Shown in pieces: positions 23,674-29,103 of a stretch of 29,103 nucleotides of DNA. The position numbers and the translations under genes were made by a program. Source of the DNA: JANQLU01 sp964434955. Lineage in GTDB: Bacteria; Planctomycetota; Planctomycetia; Pirellulales; Pirellulaceae. Under the pieces are notes generated by a model, which was not told where the DNA came from, ran no database searches, and saw only the letters and a list, made by a program, of their open reading frames with translations. Location: positions 1 through 29,103 of the forward strand of contig CAYSXI010000049.1 in the NCBI GenBank assembly GCA_964434955.1, written 5' to 3'. Position 1 is the first letter of the stretch, and the number at the start of each line of letters is the position of its first letter.

Positions 23674-25488
23674 CTACTTTTTTTCGCCGCCTTGAGGGGG
23701 TGCGGTCTTGCGCTTGGGGAATTCTCCACGCATCTTCGTGAAATATTCCTGCACGTGGTTCTCAGAACTTTTCGGCAAGTTCTGGTTAAGCAGCGGATCG
23801 GCGTCGGACTTGACGCTTTGTTCGACCAGTTCCCGAGCCTTGACCTTGGTGATTCCTTTTTTGTTCGGGCCATCAACCTGGTTCGTGACAACGGTTTCCC
23901 CTTTGCCAACCTTGCTCTTCACCTGGGTTTTGAAAAAGCCCGTATCGGATTCCGCGCTGTCACGTTTTCCAGCACCGTTGCCACGGCCCTTGGCAAAATC
24001 CGAGAATCGCGGTTGACCTTGCTTCTGACCTTGGCCTCCGCCTTGGCAATTGCTTTTGCATTCGCTCATCTGGTTTTGCAACTCGCTAAGAGCCTGCATC
24101 TGATCCGACTCGGATTGCATCTGGCTCAGTTGGTCGCTCATTTCCTGCAAGGCTTGTTGGGCGTCCTGGATTTGCTGCTGAGTCAACTGCTGTCCCGATT
24201 GACCGCCTTGTTGATTGCCCGGTTGTTTGCCCTGGTTTCCTTTTTGATTGCCCGCCTGTTTGCCCTGCTGAGCATTCTGGCCCTGCTTGTTTCCTTGCTT
24301 GTTACCCTGCTTGTTTCCTTGCTTATTGCCCGTGCAATTGGCACATTGTTGCAGGTTCTTGGCGAGCTGCTGCATCTGTTGCTGCTGTTTGTTTTGCTTG
24401 TTCAGATTGTCCAGCTGTTGTTGGAGTTGGGCAGCTTTGGCCAAGTCGCCTTTTTGATTGGCTTGTTGTATTTGCTGTTTGAGATTGTCTTTCTTTTGTT
24501 GTTGCTGTTGAGCCATCTTTTCAAGTTGTTTGGCCATGTCGGCCATCTGTTTCGACAACTGCTTTTGCTGTTTTTCACTCAAGTTGTTTTTGCCGATCTT
24601 GTCCGACAATTTCTTGAGGGCTTGTTGGGCCTTCTTGAAGTCGCCCTTTTTCATCGCGTCAGAAAAGTCCTTTGCTTCGCCGCTATTGGGTGAAGACAGT
24701 TTTGCCAGTTGCTTTTTGAGTTTCGAGACATCCCCAAGCTTGTTTTGTTTCTCGCGAATCTCTTTCTGAATATCGTTGAGTTCAACAAGAGCATCTTTCT
24801 TGGAAAGGTTGCCAGCCTGCATCTTGTCGAACTTGCGTTCCAAGGCATCCATCGTGGGCTTCAGTTCTTCCAAAGATTTTTTGTCGAACTGTTTCATTCG
24901 CTGGGTGAGTTTCTTTTTTGCCTGCTCAATCGACTTTTTGACTTCCTTGCGCTCGGCCAATTTCTTTTCCGCGATCTCTTCATTGGCTTTTGAGACAGCC
25001 GTTGGAATAAAAAGAATGCAAGGCGCGATGATCATCAGGGAAACCGGAATCAAAGCCAACTTGTTGAGGCGGTATCGGAATTCGTCACCGACGACAATGG
25101 TTTCGGCGCGCCGCTGAGCGTCTCTGACCAGGGCCTGACCCGCCTCCGAGTCTCGCTGGTTTTCCGAAAGAGCCAATGCACTCGACAATCGCTCTTTCAA
25201 TTTGAAGCGACGGTCCAACTCTATGGCCGCGTCCATCTTTCGCGGACGTCGGAGCCAGGTGATGACCAAAGCAACGATGATCGATCCACAGGCGGCCCCA
25301 ATGATCCACCCGAAGTTCCATGCGGATTCGGAATTCGCAATTGAGTTGACGGCCCAGATTCGGGGGATCACCAATGCGGCAATGCAAAATGCGAAACATA
25401 CGACGGAAGTCCAAATCAGGTTCTTGCCAAACTTGGCAAACCACAAGCGGACTTGAGCGCTGGATACTCGTTTCGTGATTTCGTTCAT
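23674..25488 (-). CDS. Three-TM protein with Gln/Lys-rich coiled coil
   Basis: A 604-residue membrane protein. TM helices lie at about 22-42, 59-79 and 144-164. Between TM2 and TM3 is 'MDAAIELDRRFKLKERLSSA' (from residue 85), which matches the corresponding segment of the DUF4175-like protein at 5480-7795. A long outer coiled coil follows, with Gln-rich stretches, GNKQ repeats, and Cys motifs C-x-x-C ('CANCTGN') and C-x(3)-C ('CKSNC'). The tail 'LPKSSENHVQEYFTKMRGEF' resembles the tail of the protein at 1748-2788. I start at the ATG at 25488 because TM1 follows soon after and a perfect TATAAT lies upstream at 25607-25612. The earlier ATG at 25608 overlaps that -10 box. No enzyme signature is visible; an envelope scaffold is the likely role. 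Confidence 0.78.
   Translation of the reverse strand: MNEITKRVSSAQVRLWFAKFGKNLIWTSVVCFAFCIAALVIPRIWAVNSIANSESAWNFGWIIGAACGSIIVALVITWLRRPRKMDAAIELDRRFKLKERLSSALALSENQRDSEAGQALVRDAQRRAETIVVGDEFRYRLNKLALIPVSLMIIAPCILFIPTAVSKANEEIAEKKLAERKEVKKSIEQAKKKLTQRMKQFDKKSLEELKPTMDALERKFDKMQAGNLSKKDALVELNDIQKEIREKQNKLGDVSKLKKQLAKLSSPNSGEAKDFSDAMKKGDFKKAQQALKKLSDKIGKNNLSEKQQKQLSKQMADMAKQLEKMAQQQQQKKDNLKQQIQQANQKGDLAKAAQLQQQLDNLNKQNKQQQQMQQLAKNLQQCANCTGNKQGNKQGNKQGNKQGQNAQQGKQAGNQKGNQGKQPGNQQGGQSGQQLTQQQIQDAQQALQEMSDQLSQMQSESDQMQALSELQNQMSECKSNCQGGGQGQKQGQPRFSDFAKGRGNGAGKRDSAESDTGFFKTQVKSKVGKGETVVTNQVDGPNKKGITKVKARELVEQSVKSDADPLLNQNLPKSSENHVQEYFTKMRGEFPKRKTAPPQGGEKK
24281..24328 (-). repeat. 24-bp tandem duplication encoding GNKQ repeats
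   Basis: Two adjacent 24-nt units share their first 20 bases exactly. On the coding strand they give successive GNKQ units next to the CxxC motif. The length suits variation by slippage in frame. Confidence 0.8.
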
Positions 25489-25579
25489 CGACGATCCAAT
25501 TGCAAAAACGAAAGGATGACTTCGCGACCGAGGCCCAACCGACGCAGGCCTACCGTTATTAAGGCTGATAACCGGGAGT

Positions 25580-25600
25580 TGTTCGTAAAAGCTACGAACA
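25580..25600 (-). other. 5'-leader stem-loop candidate
   Basis: TGTTCGTA and TACGAACA form a perfect 8-bp stem with a 5-nt loop. If the TATAAT at 25607-25612 is used, transcription would begin at or next to the first base of this hairpin, placing a stem-loop at the extreme 5' end of the coiled-coil operon mRNA. Such 5' stems often protect transcripts. Confidence 0.4.
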
Positions 25601-25606
25601 TCTTGC

Positions 25607-25612
25607 ATTATA
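25607..25612 (-). promoter_or_regulatory. Perfect -10 box for coiled-coil/TPR operon
   Basis: On the minus strand this reads TATAAT, a perfect sigma-70 -10 hexamer, about 120 nt upstream of the ATG at 25488. The -35 region is weak (GGTTTT or TGGTTT at 17-18 nt spacing) and lies inside the hairpin at 25627-25647, so the promoter may need an activator. Confidence 0.45.
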
Positions 25613-25955
25613 GGGCCTAAAGCCCTTCAAAAACCAGCTGTTTTTGAGCCTCAAGATGTTTCCAAAACAGATGATTCCGGTAAACCAAATGATCTGACCC
25701 GAACAAGACTATTTTCGTTCCCAAATAGGAGCGAAATTGAAGCCATTCTGCCAAATTCAGCGGATTTGGGCGTTATCCTCGGTACATTTTATCGGGAATG
25801 TAACCAGATCGGTGAATTTGAAATTCGACGGTCTTTCTTAAGGACGTTTGGGACACTACCGCAGGCTGACTGGTAAGATCGGTCGGTTTGGTTTTCTGGC
25901 CAAGATCCAGAGCGATTTCCCCGGAGATTGTGACGATGAAAGCTTCATTGGGATC

Positions 25956-25961
25956 TATAAT
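25956..25961 (+). promoter_or_regulatory. Perfect -10 box for DCC-family gene
   Basis: TATAAT lies 36 nt before the ATG at 25998, giving a leader of about 30 nt. No good -35 hexamer is found at 16-18 nt spacing. The position supports the ATG at 25998 over the longer open frame that starts far upstream. Confidence 0.4.
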
Positions 25962-25997
25962 CTCTTATCTTCAAAACGTGGTCGAACTTTCCAAGCG

Positions 25998-26501
25998 ATG
26001 AATCAAGTCAGCACTTCTGAACCAGCGGCAAGCGCCAGCACTGAGCCAGCAATGGTTGAGAACTTGCCGCACGATTTGCCATCGCCGCTGGACTTTCCCA
26101 ATACCGACGTTGTGATCTTTGACGGGCGTTGCCGATTTTGTCTATCGCAAGTGAATCGGGTCGCGAAATGGGATCGCGGAAAAAGACTTTCCTACGTTTC
26201 GCTTCACGACGATTTTGTTTCCGAGAATTATCCTGATTTGACCCACGATCAGATGATGAAACAAATGTATGTCGTGACACAGGAAGATGGAAAAAAATTT
26301 GGCGGTGCCCGCGCACTTCGATTTTTCACTCGCCGGCTACCGAGACTATGGTGGGCCGCCCCTTTTCTTCATTTGCCGTTCTCCTTGCCCTTTTGGAATT
26401 GGGCGTATCAACAGGTCGCCAAACGGCGGTACGCAATCAGTGAACGCATGGGCAAAGGCTGCGATGGCGGAACGTGCTCCTTGCACTTTGGCAAGAAGTA
26501 G
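25998..26501 (+). CDS. DCC-family (DUF393) thiol-disulfide oxidoreductase-like protein
   Basis: A 167-residue small protein with the family hallmark at residues 38-48, 'VVIFDGRCRFC', giving the D-x-x-C-x-x-C site (D42, C45, C48) in a thioredoxin-like fold. 'KKFGGARALRFFTRRLP' and 'PFWNWAYQQVAKRRY' are the typical later motifs. Two further cysteines (C155 and C160 in 'CDGGTC') lie near the C-terminus and may form a second pair. The first 34 residues are a flexible Ser/Ala/Pro-rich extension. The start is set by the TATAAT at 25956 and by loss of homology further upstream; the ribosome site is weak. It is convergent with yidD. Members are predicted redox proteins, but few have a known partner. 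Confidence 0.85.
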   Translation: MNQVSTSEPAASASTEPAMVENLPHDLPSPLDFPNTDVVIFDGRCRFCLSQVNRVAKWDRGKRLSYVSLHDDFVSENYPDLTHDQMMKQMYVVTQEDGKKFGGARALRFFTRRLPRLWWAAPFLHLPFSLPFWNWAYQQVAKRRYAISERMGKGCDGGTCSLHFGKK

Positions 26502-26534
26502 GGTTCGAGAAATAATCTTTTCAAGAAGTCATGC

Positions 26535-26560
26535 TCGCCAATTGCTGAGCAAGCTGGCGA
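26535..26560. terminator. Hairpin between convergent DCC and yidD genes
   Basis: TCGCCA (26535-26540) pairs with TGGCGA (26555-26560), and inside it TTGC pairs with GCAA around a TGA loop. It begins three bases past the yidD stop on the minus strand and lies 33 nt after the DCC stop on the plus strand. No U-run follows, so it is a modest two-way terminator candidate. Confidence 0.4.
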
Positions 26561-26563
26561 AAT

Positions 26564-26794
26564 CTAAGGCGGGTCATGTCCGCCAGGGTTCCACGGGTTG
26601 CAGCGGAGGATCCGATAGGCGCCCTTCAGAGCACCCCGAATCGCGCCGTATTTCTGAACGGCTTCGATAAAATATTGGCTACAACTCGGTGTGAATCGAC
26701 AATTGGGCCCCAAAAGGGGACTGATGAATTTTTGGTAAATGCGAACACACAAGATCATTGCGTTTCCCGGAAGCCGAAGCAGGAAGCGAATCAT
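26564..26794 (-). CDS. yidD: Membrane protein insertion efficiency factor YidD
   Basis: A complete 76-residue YidD. An N-terminal amphipathic helix ('RLPGNAMILCVRIYQKFISP') is followed by the conserved 'GPNCRFTPSCSQYFIEAV' with its three cysteines, then 'GAIRGALKGAYRILRCNPW' and the terminal 'PGGHDPP'. YidD assists YidC-dependent insertion of inner-membrane proteins. Its ATG follows the TGA of rnpA without a gap (TGAATG), so the two are translationally coupled, the usual order in bacteria. Confidence 0.97.
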   Translation of the reverse strand: MIRFLLRLPGNAMILCVRIYQKFISPLLGPNCRFTPSCSQYFIEAVQKYGAIRGALKGAYRILRCNPWNPGGHDPP

Positions 26795-27184
26795 TCAGCG
26801 ATCTCCGTGATTCTGCTCGGCTGATTCGACACGACTCATTCGCTTGTCGAGTGCCCGTACCAACTTCGGTAGCGACTTATCGATCAGGCGATGTTCGCAC
26901 TTCGCACCCTTTCGAGGTCGAACGACCAAATCAATTCCGGGCGGAAGCTCGTTTTTTAATTTCCGAAAGGTCTCACGAATCAGACGTTTCCATCGATTTC
27001 GTACAACCGCATTACCAACTTTCCGCGAGACAGAGAGCCCCAGTCGGCAATGGTCCTTCTGGTTTCGAACACCGCGTATCACCAAAACCTGATCCGCCGC
27101 ATAGAAGTCCGATCGATAGACACGCTCAAACTCTCCTTGCTTTTTCAGCCGAACTTCGGCCGGAAACTTTTGCTCGCGGTTCAT
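26795..27184 (-). CDS. rnpA: Ribonuclease P protein component
   Basis: A 129-residue basic protein that helps the RNase P RNA cut the 5' leader from pre-tRNA. 'VSRKVGNAVVRNRWKRLIRE' is the RNR signature that contacts the RNA, and 'FERVYRSDFYA' is the usual N-terminal pattern. I prefer the ATG at 27184; a TTG two codons upstream is the only alternative and neither has a clear ribosome site. It is followed directly by yidD. Upstream lies the CbpA-type gene, ending 74 nt earlier, and not rpmH, which is its common neighbour elsewhere. Confidence 0.95.
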   Translation of the reverse strand: MNREQKFPAEVRLKKQGEFERVYRSDFYAADQVLVIRGVRNQKDHCRLGLSVSRKVGNAVVRNRWKRLIRETFRKLKNELPPGIDLVVRPRKGAKCEHRLIDKSLPKLVRALDKRMSRVESAEQNHGDR

Positions 27185-27258
27185 GGACAATGTGCTGCCA
27201 GTTGAGCCAGGAAAGGTGAAGCGAATGAGGAAATGCGAATCGCTATCTTAGCAAATTG

Positions 27259-28275
27259 CTACCACCGGATTTCGTTTCGAATAGGCATTTCCGATTCCAA
27301 CTGAGACAACGATTCCAGTGACTCCTCGTAAGCTCCATCTCGTTGTTCGGGAACCACGATTTGCAACTCGACCAACAGGTCTCCGTCTGGGCCCTGCTCC
27401 GTTTTGACGCCCATCGATTTCAGGCGAAGTGTTTTGTGACTGGAACTTCCCGGAGGAATGGTGATGCTGATGGTGCCGTGGGGTGTTGGCAAGTCGACTT
27501 TGGCGCCCCGAGCGGCCTCGGAATAGTGAATCGGCAATTGAACCAGGAGATTCTTGCCGCTTCTCCGATAACAAGGATGAGGGGCGACATTGATCTTGAT
27601 TAACAAATCACCTTTTTGCCCCGAATGCGGATCCGAAATTCCCTGCCCGCGAAGGCGGATTTTTTTTCCATCCTCAATTCCGGCCGGAACTTTGAAAGTA
27701 AATTCCTCCACTTTGCTTCCACGTTGCAGCGCGATTTGGTGCTGGCCACCGATCACCGCGGTATGAAAGGAAACCGTGACTTCCTGTTGCAAATCCAGAT
27801 TCGGAGGAGCTTGAGTTTGCTGCGCGTGTCGTTGCCCCGAGCCTCGACCCGCATGACGTGGGTCCTGATGCGGGTCGAATCCACCGAAGCCGCTTTGGCC
27901 CGGCGCGAAACCGCCGCCAAATTGTTTCAGAATGTCTTCAAAGCCGCCGCCGGCATTTCCTCCGAAAGGGCCCCCGGCTCCAAACAGATCGTTCAAGTCG
28001 ATATCCATTTGTTGGCCGCCACCGCCTCCGCCGCCAAACGGATGACCGCCCATTTGCTCGAAGTCCGCTCCATAGCGGTCGTACATCTGCTTTTTCTTTT
28101 CATCGCTTAAGACGTCGTAGGCCTGCTGAACTTCCTGGAACTTCTGTTTGGCGGCGTCTTTGTCTTCTGCGATGTCCGGGTGGTATTTCCGCGCTAGACT
28201 ACGGTAGGCTTTTTGGATTTCCTCGGCGGAAGCCCCACGTTCAATTCCCAGGACTCGGTAGTAGTCTTTCGCCAT
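27259..28275 (-). CDS. cbpA: CbpA-type DnaJ co-chaperone
   Basis: A 338-residue class B J-protein. The J-domain (about 1-70) has H32-P-D34 in 'ARKYHPDI'. A Gly/Phe-rich region (74-140) follows, and the two C-terminal beta-domains run from about 155 to 330 ('TVSFHTAVIGG', 'VPAGIEDGKKIRLRGQG'). There is no cysteine-rich zinc domain, which separates it from DnaJ itself. It would stimulate a DnaK ATPase and bind unfolded clients. The gene name reflects domain layout; DnaJ2 or similar names would also fit. The ribosome site is weak. It lies between rpoN and rnpA on the same strand. I see no CIRCE element. Confidence 0.9.
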   Translation of the reverse strand: MAKDYYRVLGIERGASAEEIQKAYRSLARKYHPDIAEDKDAAKQKFQEVQQAYDVLSDEKKKQMYDRYGADFEQMGGHPFGGGGGGGQQMDIDLNDLFGAGGPFGGNAGGGFEDILKQFGGGFAPGQSGFGGFDPHQDPRHAGRGSGQRHAQQTQAPPNLDLQQEVTVSFHTAVIGGQHQIALQRGSKVEEFTFKVPAGIEDGKKIRLRGQGISDPHSGQKGDLLIKINVAPHPCYRRSGKNLLVQLPIHYSEAARGAKVDLPTPHGTISITIPPGSSSHKTLRLKSMGVKTEQGPDGDLLVELQIVVPEQRDGAYEESLESLSQLESEMPIRNEIRW

Positions 28276-28319
28276 TCGAAGTTACTGCTGCGATTTGTTT
28301 CAAAGAAGATGTTTTGCTT

Positions 28320-28350
28320 TGGCTCGTGGTTTCGACGAGAAGGCGAGCCA
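28320..28350 (-). other. Hairpin in the rpoN-cbpA gap
   Basis: TGGCTCG (28320-28326) pairs with CGAGCCA (28344-28350), and an inner pairing of CTCGT with ACGAG is an alternative. It lies 45 nt upstream of the cbpA start and about 140 nt past the rpoN stop, so it may be a leader structure. The rest of the gap (28276-28489) shows no gene or intrinsic terminator. Confidence 0.3.
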
Positions 28351-28489
28351 TTTGGAGTTAATGCGGCAGGCCGTTTGAAGTCTCGAATTCTAGGGGCTTG
28401 GATTCGTTCAAATCAAGGCCGCCAATTCCGAAAGTCAAAAAACCGTGGAGTTGATGGCAGGGTAACCCTCGAGGAAGTGCCGGCAGCGA

Positions 28490-29103
28490 TTATTTCTTTT
28501 TGCTCCAGTCTCGCCTTTGTCGTGAACTGGGAATTCCCAGCTTTTGCCGGTACTTGTTGATCGTTCTCCGGGCGACATTGAATCCAAGTGCCTTGAGACG
28601 CTTTACCAACTCGTCGTCACTAAGTGGTTTCGACTTGTCTTCGTTATCAACGAGTTCCTGAAGTTTGATGCGGACGTGATCCCAGGCGACATCTTCGCCG
28701 TCGTCCGTTTGCGTACCGCCAACAAAAAATCGTTTCAGCGGGATGATTCCTCGGGGCGTTTCAATCCACTTGTCATCCACCGCTCGACTCACCGTCGTGA
28801 CGTGGACTTCCACAACGTCCGCAATTTCTTGCATCTTCAATGGAACGATTGCCTGAGGGCCTTCCTTCAGGAAAGCCGTTTGGTGGTCGATGATCGCCTG
28901 AGCAACGCGAGTCAAGGTTGAACGTCGCTGTTCAATCGACTCAATCAGCCACTGGGCCGAGTTGATTTTTCGTTTGATGTATTCTTTTTCATCTGCCGTT
29001 GCCGTGCCACTGGCGATCCGCTGACGATAGTACTTGCTGATGAACAAGCTGCGAGTTGGGCCCTCGTCCATCTTGACGATGTATTTCCCGTTTTCGTCAG
29101 TCT
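28490..29103 (-). CDS. rpoN: RNA polymerase sigma-54 factor, C-terminal part
   Basis: Only about the last 203 codons are in the window; the frame stays open to the edge. 'KYYRQRIASG' and 'KINSAQWLIESIEQRRSTL' belong to the core-binding part. 'MQEIADVVEVHVTTVSRAV' is the helix-turn-helix with 'TPRGIIPLKRFF', which contacts the -12 element. The RpoN box is 'ARRTINKYRQKLGIPSS', which contacts the -24 element. The usual ARRTVAKYRE is changed only mildly (I for V, N for A, Q for E). Sigma-54 needs an activating AAA+ protein; none is encoded here. Confidence 0.97.
   Translation of the reverse strand, partial: TDENGKYIVKMDEGPTRSLFISKYYRQRIASGTATADEKEYIKRKINSAQWLIESIEQRRSTLTRVAQAIIDHQTAFLKEGPQAIVPLKMQEIADVVEVHVTTVSRAVDDKWIETPRGIIPLKRFFVGGTQTDDGEDVAWDHVRIKLQELVDNEDKSKPLSDDELVKRLKALGFNVARRTINKYRQKLGIPSSRQRRDWSKKK

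Larger units (their letters stand above)
25489..25997. other. Hairpin-rich divergent intergenic region
   Basis: This 509-nt stretch between divergent genes contains no convincing gene. I count six inverted repeats: 25580-25600 (8 bp), 25612-25626 (5 bp), 25627-25647 (8 bp), 25713-25736 (9 bp with one G-U), 25751-25769 (6 bp, CCAAAT arms) and 25783-25802 (6 bp). TATAAT boxes face both ways at 25607-25612 (minus) and 25956-25961 (plus). Two of the hairpins, 25612-25626 and 25627-25647, directly abut each other. Confidence 0.6.

Noticed and set aside
24338..24353. A sigma-54-like TTGGCAC...TTGCA pattern
   Set aside because: GG and GC are 9 nt apart where 10 are needed, and the site is inside a coding region.
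23563..24693. A 376-codon plus-strand frame rich in Leu, resembling a membrane protein
   Set aside because: The leucines come from the complement of Gln and Lys codons (CAG, AAG) of the Gln/Lys-rich coiled coil on the minus strand.
27185..27258. A missed rpmH upstream of rnpA
   Set aside because: The gap is 74 nt, too short for the about 44 codons of L34, and no L34-like residues are encoded.

Overview
The window reads as part of a planctomycete chromosome, most likely from the Pirellulaceae or a close relative. This is inferred from gene content and was not checked by any search. The pointers are roughly balanced G+C, secreted proteins carrying an NPCBM domain or a jelly-roll domain, large PQQ/TPR and VWA/glutamine-amidotransferase-like membrane proteins, and a long MoxR-DUF58-BatA gene cluster. 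I see no rRNA, tRNA, CRISPR array, insertion sequence or phage gene. The window looks chromosomal and vertically inherited.

Region 1 (214-17549, all minus strand) is one co-oriented cluster. Read in the direction of transcription it encodes a MoxR AAA+ ATPase, a DUF58 VWA-like protein, a BatA/VWA membrane protein, a TPR plus PQQ-propeller protein, a second VWA/amidotransferase-like membrane protein, a DUF4175-like three-TM protein, a secreted coiled-coil protein with 21 K-x-x-D/S-G pentapeptides, a secreted TPR protein with a Cys cluster, and an NPCBM protein. From moxR to the DUF4175-like gene the gaps are 27-134 nt. The two secreted coiled-coil/TPR genes lie behind gaps of about 250-290 nt. 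A strong intrinsic terminator at 1685-1709 closes the TPR gene, so the NPCBM gene is probably a separate unit. The layout resembles an enlarged Bat (aerotolerance) MoxR/VWA system working at the cell envelope. Its substrate cannot be read from the sequence.

Region 2 (18027-22975, plus strand) starts with a fourth VWA protein, divergent from moxR, with a palindromic operator candidate over its promoter. It continues with a secreted protein of repeated short beta-modules around a jelly-roll, a BshB1-like PIG-L deacetylase, and an alpha/beta hydrolase of the type usually fused to OsmC.

Region 3 (22987-25488, minus strand) is a two-gene unit. One gene encodes a three-TM coiled-coil protein that combines features of three Region 1 proteins. 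The other encodes a small TPR membrane protein. Region 1 therefore seems to have a compact, partly paralogous counterpart here. Upstream lies a 509-nt divergent intergenic stretch rich in inverted repeats, with TATAAT boxes facing both ways.

Region 4 (25998-29103) holds a DCC-family thiol-disulfide protein (plus strand), then on the minus strand rpoN (cut by the window edge), a CbpA-type DnaJ protein, rnpA and yidD. No rpmH precedes rnpA. Most long open frames opposite these genes are antisense shadows of the real genes.
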